Numbered from the stretch's first letter, positions 18,957 to 29,335 are shown. The stretch: DNA of 64,000 bases from JAJXWB01 sp037044955 (GCA_037044955.1 JBAOHX010000002.1:62001-126000); one strand, 5' to 3'. Notes: generated by a model from the sequence alone, not told the origin. Translations and numbers: made by a program.

Positions 18957-19727
18957 TCATGTCCCGCTCTTGAACCGCCGCGCGAGCGCTTCCGACTGGC
19001 GCGCGAGCAGGCCGATGTCGGAGCCGACGGCGGTGAATGTCGTGCCGGCCTCCATATAGCGCCGGGCGAGCGCCTCGTCAGGCGTGAGAATGCCAGCCGC
19101 CTTGCCGCCCGCGCGGATGCGGCGGATCATGTCCTCGATCCTGCCGACCACGGCCGGATTGTTCTGGTCGCCGACATGGCCGATCGCCGCCGACAGATCG
19201 CCGGGGCCGATGAACACGCCGTCGACGCCCTCGGTCGCGACGATGGCGTCGAGATTGTCGAGGCCCTTCTGCGTCTCGACCTGCACCAGCACGCAGATCT
19301 CGTCCTCGCAGCGCGTGTGATAATCCTTGATGCGGCCGAAGCGCGAGGAACGCGACGAGCCGGAGAAGCCGCGCACGCCGCGCGGCGGATAGCGGGTTCC
19401 GGCCACGGCCGCGCGCGCTTCCTCGGCCGTGTTGACGACCGGCAGCAGCAGCGTCTGCACGCCCATGTCGAGAAAGCGCTTGATGAGCACCATGTCGTTC
19501 CAGGCGGGCCGCACGATCGGATGGACATTGTTCTCCATCGCGGCCTGCAACTGGCTCAGCACCATGGGTATTTCGTTGGGCGCATGTTCCGTGTCGAGCA
19601 GCAGCCAGTCGAAGCCGGAACCGGCGACGACTTCGACGGCGTAGTTGCTGGCGAGCGAGCACCACAGGCCGATCTGCTGGCGGCCGGCGGCTATGGCGTG
19701 CTTGAAGCTATTCTGCGGCAGGTCCAA
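18957..19727 (-). CDS. HpcH/HpaI-family aldolase
   Basis: Class II aldolase that cleaves 4-hydroxy-2-keto acids to pyruvate and an aldehyde, or a related lyase. Marks are the FDWLLLDTEHAPNE substrate loop with metal-site Glu, RPAWND, LVQVETQKGLDN and VFIGPGDLSAAIG. The longest reading starts at 19796, but residues before MDLPQNSFKHAI look non-native. I prefer TTG at 19727, which has CCGGAG about ten bases upstream. It lies just upstream of the FAD-linked oxidase gene (stop at 18957, next start 18952), in the same operon. Confidence 0.85.
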   Translation of the reverse strand: MDLPQNSFKHAIAAGRQQIGLWCSLASNYAVEVVAGSGFDWLLLDTEHAPNEIPMVLSQLQAAMENNVHPIVRPAWNDMVLIKRFLDMGVQTLLLPVVNTAEEARAAVAGTRYPPRGVRGFSGSSRSSRFGRIKDYHTRCEDEICVLVQVETQKGLDNLDAIVATEGVDGVFIGPGDLSAAIGHVGDQNNPAVVGRIEDMIRRIRAGGKAAGILTPDEALARRYMEAGTTFTAVGSDIGLLARQSEALARRFKSGT

Positions 19728-19889
19728 GGCGCTGTCTCCGGAGGAGGGCGGATTGGACCATGAAGGCGCGTGCCGCCGCAAGCGGCGGGGCGACATGGCA
19801 GACCGGCGCTTTCAAACCCTGGCCGGGCGCTTTGGGTTGCGCCGCCCAGAGCCGCTGGCTAACCATGCGCCGGCAACCGGAGCGAGGCC

Positions 19890-20714
19890 ATGGCATTTCC
19901 CTTCAAAGACGCGGTCGCGGTCGTCACCGGCGCGGGCGGCGGGCTTGGGCAGGCGTTGGCGCTCGACCTCGCCGCGCGTGGCGCGCGGCTCGCGCTCACC
20001 GACCGCAATCCCGAGGCGCTGGCCAAGTCGTGCGAAGCCTGCCGCGCGGCGGGCGCCGACGTCAGCGAGCACATGTTCGACATGGCCGACACGCACGCCA
20101 TCGCCGCCTTGCCCGATGTCGTCGTCGAGCGTCACGGCTGCGTCGATCTCGTGGTCAACAACGCCGGCGTGGCGCTCGCCGGCACGTTCGAGCAGATCGG
20201 GCTCGACGATTTCGAATGGCTGATGAACATCAACTTCTACGGCCCGGTGCGCATGTGCAAGGCGTTCCTGCCGGCGCTGAAGGCCCGCCCGATCGCGCAT
20301 ATCGTGAATATTTCGAGCCTGTTCGGGCTGGTCGCGCCGCCCGGCCAGACCGCCTATTGCGCCGCCAAGTTCGGCCTGCGCGGCTTTTCGGAATCGCTGC
20401 GGCACGAACTCGGCGAAACGAATATCGGCGTCACAGTCGTCCACCCCGGCGGCATACGCACGAGCATCGCGCTGTCCGCGCGCATTCCCGCCGGCGTGAA
20501 TTCGACAGAGCTCGAAGAGCAGATGAAGAAGTTCGACGCCTTCCTGACGACCGATCCCGCCTTGGCGGCGCGCATCGTTCTCGACGGCGTCGACAGGCGC
20601 GCGCCGCGCGTGCTGATCGGCGCGGACGCGAAGCGCGGCGACATCCTGCAACGGCTGATGCCGGGAACCTACTGGAAGATCATGAAGCGCAACATCGAAC
20701 GCGCCATGAAGTGA
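19890..20714 (+). CDS. Short-chain dehydrogenase/reductase
   Basis: NAD(P)-dependent SDR of 274 residues. It has the cofactor motif VVTGAGGGLGQALA near residue 11, NNAG, catalytic Ser in HIVNISSLFG and YCAAK. The C-terminal extension after the SDR core (PRVLIGADAKRGDILQRL) is common in enzymes acting on bulky lipids or alcohols. Followed after 8 bases by an esterase gene, with which it is probably cotranscribed. Substrate unknown. Confidence 0.9.
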   Translation: MAFPFKDAVAVVTGAGGGLGQALALDLAARGARLALTDRNPEALAKSCEACRAAGADVSEHMFDMADTHAIAALPDVVVERHGCVDLVVNNAGVALAGTFEQIGLDDFEWLMNINFYGPVRMCKAFLPALKARPIAHIVNISSLFGLVAPPGQTAYCAAKFGLRGFSESLRHELGETNIGVTVVHPGGIRTSIALSARIPAGVNSTELEEQMKKFDAFLTTDPALAARIVLDGVDRRAPRVLIGADAKRGDILQRLMPGTYWKIMKRNIERAMK

Positions 20715-20722
20715 GCAAGGCC

Positions 20723-21616
20723 ATGACCAGTCTCAGAGCCCGTTTCATCAATTTCGCGCTTCGCCATTCCGTCAAGCGCGGGCTGGCGAAATCGAAGACG
20801 CCGCACGACGTGCGGCGCGTGTTCAATTCCGCGCGGTCCTTTCCGCCGCGCGGCGTGACCTTCACGCCCGCGACGCTCGGCGGCGTGCCGGGCGAATGGG
20901 TGGAAGCGCAGGCGACGCCTTCGACCGGAACGCTGCTCTACCTGCACGGCGGCGGCTATGTCGGCATGTCGCCGCGCACGCATCGCGCGATCACCGGCGC
21001 TTTCGCGCGCCGCGGCCTGAGAGTGTTCGCGGCGGACTATCGGCTCGCGCCGGAGCACGCTTTCCCCGCCGCGCTGGACGACGCCACCGCCGCATGGTCG
21101 GCGCTGCGCGCGGCCGTGCAGGGGCCGGCCTTCGTCGCCGGCGATTCGGCGGGCGGCGGACTGACGCTCGCCCTGCTGCTCAACCTGAGGGACAGGGCGC
21201 TGCCGCTGCCGGACGCCGCCATCGCCTTCTCGCCCTGGACCGATCTCGCGATCACCGGCGCATCGATGAAGAGCAACGCCAAGCGCGATCCGCTGCTCGT
21301 ATCCGACGGCATCGAGAACATCGCGGCCGCCTATCTCGGATCCGAAGACCCGCGCAATCCGCTCGCTTCGCCGCTCTATGGCGACTATGCGGGCCTGCCG
21401 CCGATCCTGTTCTCGGTCGGCGATACGGAAATCCTTCTGGACGATAGCGTTCGCGCGGCGCAGCGGGCCAAGGATGCGGGCGTCGTGACAAAAATCTGCG
21501 TGGAGCGCGACATGCCGCACGTCTTCGTCTTTGCGAACCGGTGGACGCCGGAAGCGCGGCGCGCGATGAACGAAGCGGCGGAATTCCTGCATCAGTCCGG
21601 CGTCAAGCGGGCCTGA
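20723..21616 (+). CDS. Alpha/beta hydrolase, HSL-type esterase
   Basis: Carboxylesterase of the hormone-sensitive-lipase group (297 residues). Oxyanion hole LHGGGYVGM near residue 75, nucleophile elbow GDSAGGG, the acid in SVGDTEILLDD and catalytic His in MPHVFVF. No signal peptide, so cytosolic. The ATG at 20723 follows the SDR stop by 8 bases. Likely removes a short acyl group from a small ester, possibly on the same substrate as the SDR (inference). Confidence 0.9.
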   Translation: MTSLRARFINFALRHSVKRGLAKSKTPHDVRRVFNSARSFPPRGVTFTPATLGGVPGEWVEAQATPSTGTLLYLHGGGYVGMSPRTHRAITGAFARRGLRVFAADYRLAPEHAFPAALDDATAAWSALRAAVQGPAFVAGDSAGGGLTLALLLNLRDRALPLPDAAIAFSPWTDLAITGASMKSNAKRDPLLVSDGIENIAAAYLGSEDPRNPLASPLYGDYAGLPPILFSVGDTEILLDDSVRAAQRAKDAGVVTKICVERDMPHVFVFANRWTPEARRAMNEAAEFLHQSGVKRA

Positions 21617-21621
21617 CTCTC

Positions 21622-21690
21622 ACAAAAAAGGCCGGCGTCGGGCCGGCCTGAGCCTGTAAAAAAGGGCCGGCGTCACGCCGGCCCGAATTT
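21622..21690. terminator. Two adjacent rho-independent terminator hairpins between convergent genes
   Basis: Stem AGGCCGGC/GCCGGCCT (21629-21649) and stem GGGCCGGCG/CGCCGGCCC (21664-21684). A-runs precede both on the plus strand, giving U-runs for minus-strand transcripts. They sit between the esterase gene and the TetR gene, which end towards each other. Confidence 0.8.
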
Positions 21691-21726
21691 CGTGAAACCT
21701 TGCCGAAGCAATACCGGCGCGATGCG

Positions 21727-22362
21727 TCAGGCCGGTTGCAGGGCCGGGGCTTCGGCGAGCCAGATGCGCGAGACGGCGCGAACGCAGTCCTTCAACTCGC
21801 TCGCCTTCATGGCCGAGTTGAGCGCGAGCATGGCGAGGCCATGCAATTCCGCCCACCACAGCCGCGCCAGCATGTCGGCCGGCACGTCCTTCTTGAGCGC
21901 GCCCGCGGACTGCGCCGCCGCCACCGGGCCCGCCATCATGTCGAGCAGGGCGCGATACTGGGTCGAGGAGGCGCCGCCTTCCTGCGCCATGACGCGATAC
22001 TCGCCGGGACGCGAGACCGCGAAGTCGAGATAGTCGCTGGCGATGGCCTCGAGCCGGTCGCCGGGCGAGGCGGCCTGCTCCTGCTCGATGCGCGTGCGCA
22101 GCGACTGGACGCCGAGCCGCGCGATCTCCTCGAGCAGCGCGCCCTTGGAGGCGAAGTGGCGATAGACCGCCGCGTGACGCACGCCGGTGATGGCGGCGAT
22201 TTCGCGCAGGGTGAAATCCGGGCCGCCGCGCTGCACGGTCAGCTCCGTCGCCGCGGCGATCAGGGCGTTGCGCAGGTCGCCGTGGCGGTAGGCGCCGGGC
22301 GGCTTCGTCATCCGTCTGGCTGACGTCTCCCCGCTCGTCGCGGTCGCAGCTTCCACGTGCAT
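21727..22362 (-). CDS. TetR-family transcriptional regulator
   Basis: Ligand-responsive repressor (211 residues). The N-terminal helix-turn-helix is FTLREIAAITGVRHAAVYRHF; the C-terminal domain resembles the TetR_C_33/WHG group. The ATG at 22362 (MHVEAATATS) is preferred over 22416, although its AGGGAG lies very close. The gene diverges from the CoxL-like gene at 22608 and may control it. Confidence 0.88.
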   Translation of the reverse strand: MHVEAATATSGETSARRMTKPPGAYRHGDLRNALIAAATELTVQRGGPDFTLREIAAITGVRHAAVYRHFASKGALLEEIARLGVQSLRTRIEQEQAASPGDRLEAIASDYLDFAVSRPGEYRVMAQEGGASSTQYRALLDMMAGPVAAAQSAGALKKDVPADMLARLWWAELHGLAMLALNSAMKASELKDCVRAVSRIWLAEAPALQPA

Positions 22363-22412
22363 CTCCCTCGCCCCCGTATGAATGGCGGGCATGTTCCGCC
22401 TGATGCCAGCGA

Positions 22413-22435
22413 CCATGTTTCAGGGCCATGTTTCA
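22413..22435. promoter_or_regulatory. Direct repeat CCATGTTTCA in the TetR/coxL-like divergent promoter
   Basis: CCATGTTTCA occurs at 22413-22422 and 22426-22435, a 13-base period, in the 245-base gap between the two divergent genes. Tandem sites near a TetR gene often are its operator. The repeats are seen; binding is inferred. Confidence 0.35.
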
Positions 22436-22607
22436 TTGATCCGTATCAACTTCGCTTTTTCGCAAGGCGGCGGACGACGGGGCTCTCCACCGAAATCGTC
22501 CGTGTGTTCAGAGTTCTTGCGGGCGCCCACGCTGACCGGCTTGCCTGCCCGAGATCGACAGGGCCGGATGTTTCCGGCAGATTTCGCATGGCTTTATCGA
22601 GGACCTC

Positions 22608-24920
22608 ATGGACGAACTTCCGGCAAATCTGAAATTCGGCGCGCATCAGTCGGTCACGCGGCTGGAGGACGAGCGGCTGCTGACGGGGCAGGGCCGCTAT
22701 ATCGACGACCGTGCGGAGGCGGGCGCGCTATGGATGGTCCTGCTGCGCTCGCCGCACGCGCACGCGCGGATCGTCTCGATCGACACGGCGGAAGCGAAGG
22801 CCGCAGCCGGAATCGTGGCCGTCTACACGGGCGCCGATCTCGTGGCCGAGGGCGTCGGCGCGCTGCCCGCCCCGCCGCCGCTGTTCAAGCGCCCGGACGG
22901 CGCCGACATGAACGTGCCGCCGCGCCGCATTCTCGCGCACGAGACGGCGCGCTTCGTCGGGGAGCCGATCGCCGCCGTGATCGCGGAAACGCGCGAGGCG
23001 GCCTATGACGCGGTCGAACTGATCGCGGTCGATTACGAGGACCTGCCGGCCGTCGCCGACGTGCGCGAGGCCGTGAAAGCGGGCGCGCCAAAAGTCTGGC
23101 CGGACGCGCCGGATAATTTCGTCGCCGCCCACGCCTATGGCGACAAGGCGGCGGTCGACGGCATTTTCTCGTCCGCCGCGCATGTCGTGTCGCTCGAGAT
23201 CATGAACCAGCGGCTCATTCCCTTCGCGCTGGAGCCGCGCGGCGCGGTGGCGGAGGTCGATGCCGCGACCGGCCGCCTCATCCTGCGCACGCAATCGCAG
23301 ACGCCGACGACGACGCGCGACATTCTGGCCGACGCCGTGCTCAAGCGCCCGAAGGAGAGCATCCGCGTCGTGGTCGGAGATATCGGCGGCGGCTTCGGCC
23401 AGAAGACCAATCTCTATCCGGAAGAGGCGCTCGTCTCCTATGCCGCGACGAAGCTCGGCAAGCCCGTGCGCTGGCGCGCAGACCGCATCGAGGAATTTCT
23501 GGGCGGCACGCATGGCCGCGATCTCCATACCAAAGCGGAACTGGCGCTGGACAAGGACGGGCGCATTCTCGCGTTTCGCGCGCAGTCGCTCGGCAATACC
23601 GGCGCGACGCCGATGGGCGTCGGCGTGCTGATCCCGCTGGTGCTCTCGCCCTTCGTGTCCGTCGGCGTCTATCATGTGCCGGCGGTGCGCTTCGAGATCA
23701 GCGCCGTCATGACGAATACGGCGCCGATCGGCGCCTATCGCGGCGCGGGGCGGCCGGAGGCGATCTACATCATCGAGCGCCTGATGGATTCCGCTGCGCG
23801 CCAGCTCGGCATGGACCCGCGCGAAATCCGCAAGATCAATGCGATCAGGCCGGACAGGTTTCCCTACACGACGCCTGTCGGCCAGGTCTACGACTCGGGC
23901 GAATTCGCCGCGCTTCTCGACAAGGCTTCCGCGGCCGCCGACTGGGACGGCTACGCCGCGCGAAAAGCGGCGGCCGAAGCGAGGGGCCTGCTCTATGGGC
24001 GGGGGCTCGCGAGCTACATCGAGTGGACCGGCGGCAATACGCTGCAGGAGACGGTGAACGTGCACGCGACCGTCGACGGCGAGATCATCGTGCATTCGGC
24101 GACGCAGGCGATGGGGCAGGGGCTGGAGACGAGCTACGCGCAGATGATCGCCGCCGCGCTCGAAATTCCGATCTCGAACGTGCGCATCGTGCAGGGCGAC
24201 ACCGATCTTGCGCAGGGCATGGGCTCGGTCGGCTCGCGCTCGCTGTTCGTCGGCGGCTCGGCGGTGGCGGTCGGCGCGGCAAATCTTCTGGAAAAGGCGC
24301 GTGAAAAGGCCGCCGAGCATCTGGAAGCCGCGATGGGCGATCTCGAATATGCCGCAGGACGTTTCACGGTGGCCGGCACGGATCGCTCGATCGCGCTCGC
24401 CGATCTCGCGCGCGGCGAATTCGAGGAGCGGCTGTCGGTGCGCTCGACGGCGAAGGTCGACGGGCCGAGCTGGCCGAACGGCGCGCATATCGCGGAAGTG
24501 TCGATCGATCCGGACACGGGGACGCTGAAGATCGAGCGCTATACGACGCTCGACGACGTCGGCGTCGCCATCAACCCGATGCTGGTGCGCGGGCAGATCC
24601 ACGGCGGCATCGCGCAGGGCGTCGGGCAAGCGCTGTACGAAGGCGCCGTCTACGACGACAGCGGGCAGCTCCTGACGTCCAGCCTGATGGACTACAAGGT
24701 GGCGCGCGCCGACGACATGCCGTCGTTCAACGTCGCGCTGTTCGACGGCGCGCCGTGCAGGACCAACCCGCTGGGGGCGAAAGGCTGCGGCGAATCCGGC
24801 ACGGTCGCCGGCACGCCGACGCTGGTCAATGCGGTGATCGACGCGCTGTCTTCACGCGGCGTGCGCGATATCGACATGCCGATCACGCCGGAGAAGTTGT
24901 GGCGGGCGTGCAATCCGTAA
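22608..24920 (+). CDS. Molybdenum hydroxylase large subunit (CoxL/xanthine dehydrogenase family)
   Basis: Molybdenum-cofactor subunit of the xanthine dehydrogenase/CO dehydrogenase family (770 residues). Visible: VTRLEDERLLTGQGRYIDD at the start, GGGFGQK, AYRGAGRPEA near residue 376, QAMGQGLETSYAQ and the catalytic Glu in GAKGCGESG near residue 730. True CO dehydrogenase (form I) has AYRCSFR; AYRGAGR marks form II-like enzymes of uncertain substrate. The [2Fe-2S] and FAD subunit genes usually found beside it are absent on both sides. AGGA precedes the ATG. Confidence 0.88.
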   Translation: MDELPANLKFGAHQSVTRLEDERLLTGQGRYIDDRAEAGALWMVLLRSPHAHARIVSIDTAEAKAAAGIVAVYTGADLVAEGVGALPAPPPLFKRPDGADMNVPPRRILAHETARFVGEPIAAVIAETREAAYDAVELIAVDYEDLPAVADVREAVKAGAPKVWPDAPDNFVAAHAYGDKAAVDGIFSSAAHVVSLEIMNQRLIPFALEPRGAVAEVDAATGRLILRTQSQTPTTTRDILADAVLKRPKESIRVVVGDIGGGFGQKTNLYPEEALVSYAATKLGKPVRWRADRIEEFLGGTHGRDLHTKAELALDKDGRILAFRAQSLGNTGATPMGVGVLIPLVLSPFVSVGVYHVPAVRFEISAVMTNTAPIGAYRGAGRPEAIYIIERLMDSAARQLGMDPREIRKINAIRPDRFPYTTPVGQVYDSGEFAALLDKASAAADWDGYAARKAAAEARGLLYGRGLASYIEWTGGNTLQETVNVHATVDGEIIVHSATQAMGQGLETSYAQMIAAALEIPISNVRIVQGDTDLAQGMGSVGSRSLFVGGSAVAVGAANLLEKAREKAAEHLEAAMGDLEYAAGRFTVAGTDRSIALADLARGEFEERLSVRSTAKVDGPSWPNGAHIAEVSIDPDTGTLKIERYTTLDDVGVAINPMLVRGQIHGGIAQGVGQALYEGAVYDDSGQLLTSSLMDYKVARADDMPSFNVALFDGAPCRTNPLGAKGCGESGTVAGTPTLVNAVIDALSSRGVRDIDMPITPEKLWRACNP

Positions 24921-24931
24921 GTCTCTGCGCC

Positions 24932-25020
24932 GTCATTGCGAGCGAAGCGAAGCAATCCATCCCCGGCGCGTGACAGGGCGCGGGGATGGATTGCCGCGTC
25001 GCTTCGCTCCTCGCAATGAC
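24932..25020. repeat. Long intergenic palindrome (REP-like), copy 2
   Basis: Left arm GTCATTGCGAGCGAAGCGAA at 24932 continuing to 24964 pairs with the right arm at 24982-25020, which ends GCTCCTCGCAATGAC. The arms are almost fully complementary over about 33 bases with a short GC loop. It lies between convergent genes and may also serve as a terminator. Confidence 0.8.
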
Positions 25021-25034
25021 GGGCTTCCCAATCA

Positions 25035-25816
<782 letters not shown>

Positions 25817-25830
25817 GGTCTCCTTTCAGC

Positions 25831-25867
25831 GTCATCCCGGGCGACCCGCGGGTCGATCCGGGATGAC
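25831..25867. repeat. Short intergenic palindrome, copy 3
   Basis: GTCATCCCGGGCGACCCGCG pairs with the following CGGGTCGATCCGGGATGAC. Related in layout to the other GTCAT...ATGAC elements of this window. It sits between two SDR genes on the minus strand. Confidence 0.65.
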
Positions 25868-25874
25868 GGTTTGC

Positions 25875-26645
25875 TTAATGCGAGGCGATGCTGGCGCCGC
25901 CGTCGATCACCAGGCTCGCGCCGGTGACGAAGGCGCCGGCGGCGGAGCTCAGATAGAGCACGGCGTAGCCGATTTCTTCCGGTCTGCCGATGCGCCTGAG
26001 CGGCGTGCCGCCGACGATCTTCTTCATCTCCTCGCCCTCGAAGGCTCTTGCCAGCTTGGTGTCGATCAGGCCCGGCAGGATGGTGTTCACGCGGATGCCG
26101 AATTCGCCGTATTCGAGCGCGAAGGAGCGGCTCATGCCGATCATCGCCGTCTTGAAGGTGGAATAGAGCGCCAGCATCTTGTCGGGATGCAGCGCGGCGA
26201 CGGACGAAATGTTGACGATCGAGCCGCCGCCGCGCGGTTTCATCAGTTTCGTCGCCTCGACCGACAGATACCAATTGCCGCGCATGTTCACTTCCATCGC
26301 CTTCATGAACAGCGTTTCGTCGGTGTCGTCGATCGAACGCCAGGGCGAGAGCACGGCGTTGTTGACGAGAATGTCGAGGCCGCCGTGCTTTTCCTTCAGA
26401 TGCGCGGCCATGGAGGAAATGTCCTCCATCTTGCCGATGTGGCAGACGCGGCCCTCGGCGCTGAGGCCATCCTTCGCCAGCTCGCCGGCGACGCGCGCGC
26501 AATCCTCCGCCTTGCGGCTGGAGACGACGACATGCGCGCCGGCTTCCGCCAGCGCGCGCGCGACGCCGAGGCCGATGCCCATGGTCGAGCCGGTGACGAG
26601 CGCGACCTTGCCGGCGAGATCGAAGGGTTTCGCTCTGTCGCTCAT
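25875..26645 (-). CDS. Short-chain dehydrogenase/reductase, FabG-like
   Basis: SDR of 256 residues with ALVTGSTMGIGLGVAR, ILVNNAVLSPWR (Gly of NNAG replaced by Val-Leu), VNISSVAALH, catalytic Tyr/Lys in YSTFK and the terminal GASLVIDGGAS. The ATG at 26645 overlaps the stop of the upstream CGSGG-domain gene, so translation is probably coupled. GGAG lies upstream. With the acyl-CoA dehydrogenase it probably acts in a degradative acyl-CoA pathway. Confidence 0.88.
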   Translation of the reverse strand: MSDRAKPFDLAGKVALVTGSTMGIGLGVARALAEAGAHVVVSSRKAEDCARVAGELAKDGLSAEGRVCHIGKMEDISSMAAHLKEKHGGLDILVNNAVLSPWRSIDDTDETLFMKAMEVNMRGNWYLSVEATKLMKPRGGGSIVNISSVAALHPDKMLALYSTFKTAMIGMSRSFALEYGEFGIRVNTILPGLIDTKLARAFEGEEMKKIVGGTPLRRIGRPEEIGYAVLYLSSAAGAFVTGASLVIDGGASIASH

Positions 26646-27965
26646 GCGCGCTTCTCCTTTGGCGGAACGAGGCCGATCTGTCTGAAGAGGCCGGGGTCGA
26701 TGTCTTCGCGCCGCGCGTCCTTCTTGTAGACGTAGCAGCGGCAGGGCGCACCGGGGGCGGTCTGCGCATGGCCGTCGATGACGAAGAACAGCGGCGTTTG
26801 CGGCGACAGCGCATGTTCGAGCTGCGCGCGGTTGGAGGCCGCGCAATGCGTGCAATAGGTCGGCGCGTCCGCGCGGTTGAAGTTGATGCGATGCGGCTCT
26901 TGCATCTTCGGCGCGAGCGGCTCGCCGTAATGAAACATGTCGCGCCAGACGGCGCCGCGAAACAGCCGGCCGCCGGAGCCGCAGGGATCGAGGCGGAAGA
27001 CGAAGCGGTCGTCTTCTTCGAGAAGAGTGAAGTCCGCGCAATGATAGTTCCAGGTGCGCGCGATCTCGCGCACGAGTTCGTCGTCGCTCATCGCCGCGTA
27101 GCGCGGGAAGCCGGCATTGAAGGCCGGCGCATAGGTCTGTTCGAGAACTTCGGCGAGATAATCGGCGCCGCCCTGTTCGAGCGCGATGGCGTAGAAATAT
27201 TCGAGCAGGACGATGCCGAAATCGTGCCAGGGCTTCCAGTCCTTGCGCTGGCCTTCGATGAGGTCCGCGATGTCGGCGTCGCCTGCGTCGAGCCGTGCGA
27301 TCGCGCGGTCGACGCGCGTGCGCACGAGCGTTTGTGCGCTCCTCGTCCGAAAACAGACGCTCGCCTCGTGTCGCGCGCTTGGCGAAAGTCGCGCGGCAGG
27401 CGCCGTTCGCGCCCTTGTCCGTCGTCCAGATTTCGGCGCCGAGCGAGGCGTTGAGCGCCTTCTGGCAGGCCTTGCAGATCTGGCAGAAGGAGCTGACGTC
27501 GTCGCTCCAGCCGCCGTACCAGTCCGGGTGCTTGTGCGGCAGTCCGGCCTTCTCGAGCTTGCCGCCGGAGCCGCAGAGCGGCATGTCGAGCGTCACGCTG
27601 TCGTCGTCCTCGCGCAAGGACGCGAGCTGCGCGCCATGCTGTTCCCGGAAGATGGCGACGAGGTCGGCGATGGCGCCGCGCTCGTCGCCTTGCTCATATT
27701 GCCGTGTCCATGTGCGCATGAGCTCTGCGCCGATGCGCGCGAGCGCGCCGAGCGCGAAGGCCTCGCCGAAGTCGCGTCGCAGCTTCGCCGCCTTGCGCGC
27801 GAGCGTGTGGCCGGACAGCGCATCGAGGCCGGCGGGACCGTTCTTCATCTCGGTCAGAAGTTCGCGCACGCGCGCGAGATCGCCGACGCGCAGGGCGTCG
27901 AGCGCGTGCGCTTCGAACGGTTTCGCGATTTCGGCGAGTTGCTCTTCGGTGTAGAGGCGGGACAT
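26642..27965 (-). CDS. Unrecognised protein with two CGSGG/Cys-rich repeats (frameshifted)
   Basis: I do not recognise this family. After repair of one insertion near 27332 it has 440 residues and two similar halves. Each has a helical lead, an acidic strand (DDSVTLDMPLCGSGGKL; DDRFVFRLDPCGSGGRL), a His-containing loop, a Cys pair (CQICKAC; CTHCAAS) and a later Cys (GACRATF; PCRCYVY). The repeated Cys and His suggest metal or cluster binding. No signal peptide or membrane helix. ATG at 27965 with GGGAG; stop overlaps the SDR start. Context suggests a role with acyl-CoA oxidation. Confidence 0.7.
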
Positions 27966-28044
27966 CGGCGATCTCCCATGCGGGCTGCGGGCCATTCAGG
28001 CTCGCAGCCCGATAAAGCGAGCCTGAAGGCTCGCGGTCCTGATC

Positions 28045-29248
28045 TCAAGCGTATTTCTTCAGAAGCGTCCGTCCGAGCTGCGACATGTGGACCTGGTCCG
28101 GCCCGTCGCCGATGCGGATGAAGCGCGCGTAGGTGTAGGATTCCGCCAGGAACGTGTCCTGCGAGACGCCCATGCCGCCGTGGATCTGGATGGCGCGGTC
28201 GATCACGCGCGCGGCCATCGACGGCACGACGATCTTGGCGGCGGCGATGAGGTCGCGCGCCGCCTTGTTGCCCTCGCGGTCCATCTTGTCGGCGGCCTTG
28301 AACGTGAGGAGCCTGCGCCTGCTCGATCTCGCACCAGGAATTGGCGATGTCCTCGCGCACCGATCCCTGCTCGCCGAGCGGCTTGCCGAAGGCGATGCGC
28401 TTGTTGGCGCGCTGGCACATGAGTTCGAGCGCCCGCTGCGCGCAACCGATCAGCCGCATGCAATGATGGATGCGGCCGGGGCCGAGGCGGCCCTGCGCGA
28501 TCTCGAAGCCGCGGCCTTCGCCGAGCAGCATGTTGGCGACGGGCACGCGCACATTGTCGTAGACGATCTCGGGATGGCCGACCGGCGCATGGTCGTAGCC
28601 GTAGACCTTGATGTCGCGGATGATGTTCACGCCGGGCGTATCCTTCGGCACGAGGATCATCGACTGCTGCTGGTGCTTGTTCGGATTGTGCGGGTCGGTC
28701 TTGCCCATCACGATCAGGATCTTGCAATCCTCGTTCATCGCGCCCGAGGTGAACCATTTGCGGCCGTTGATGACGTAGTGGTCGCCGTCGCGCAAAATCG
28801 TGCACTGGATGTTGGTGGCGTCGGAGGAGGCGACTTCCGGCTCGGTCATCGAAAAGCCCGAACGGATCTCGCCGTTGAGCAGAGGCTCGAGCCATTGCTT
28901 CTTCTGCTCCGGCGAACCGTAGAGGGTGAGCACTTCCATATTGCCGGTGTCGGGCGCGGAGCAGTTGAAGACTTCGCTCGACCAGTCGACGCGGCCCATC
29001 AGTTCGGCGAGCGGCGCGTATTCGAGATTGGTGAGGCCCGCGCCGTGGTCGCCCGGCAGGAACAGGTTCCACAGGCCTTCGGCGCGCGCCTTCTTCTTCA
29101 GGTCCTGCACGATCTGCGGCGTGCGATAGCGGGCTTCGCCTTGCGCCTGCGCGCCGTAGAGATGTTCGTTGGGATAGACATGGCTCGCCATGAAGGCGGC
29201 GACGCGCGCCTGCAATTCCTTCGCGCGAGCGCTGAGTTCGAAATCCAT
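28045..29248 (-). CDS. Acyl-CoA dehydrogenase (frameshifted)
   Basis: FAD-dependent alpha,beta-dehydrogenation of an acyl-CoA, passing electrons to ETF. Family features: FSMTEPEVASSDATNIQ, INGRKWFTSGA, the FAD-binding IAFGKPLGEQGS and the C-terminal RAIQIHGGMGVSQD. The frame changes at 28314; dropping one base gives EIEQARLLTFKAADKMD and 400 residues, the normal length. It resembles the ACAD10/11-like group active on unusual or branched acyl-CoAs. A FadR-type palindrome lies 40 bases before its start. Confidence 0.9.
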
Positions 29249-29286
29249 GGCGCAATCCTCCGAGGCCGCCGGCGGGCCACAGATGG

Positions 29287-29299
29287 ATTGTCCGACAAT
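29287..29299. promoter_or_regulatory. GntR/FadR-type operator upstream of acyl-CoA dehydrogenase
   Basis: ATTGTCCGACAAT is a perfect inverted repeat around one base and contains TTGTCCGACAA, matching the FadR-subfamily pattern TnGTnnnACnA. It lies in the 87-base gap between the GntR gene and the dehydrogenase it precedes. Confidence 0.6.
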
Positions 29300-29335
29300 T
29301 TCAGATTACAATCAAGGGGCGATTTTGAGGCCGGC

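Noticed and set aside
24932..25020. Possible CRISPR repeat or insertion-sequence end
   Set aside because: A single long palindrome without regularly spaced repeats, flanking duplication or a transposase gene; it fits a REP-like element better.
27854..29248. Acyl-CoA dehydrogenase reading with a different 130-residue C-terminus
   Set aside because: Past the break at 28314 this frame loses the family sequence, which continues in the neighbouring frame to the normal end at 28045.
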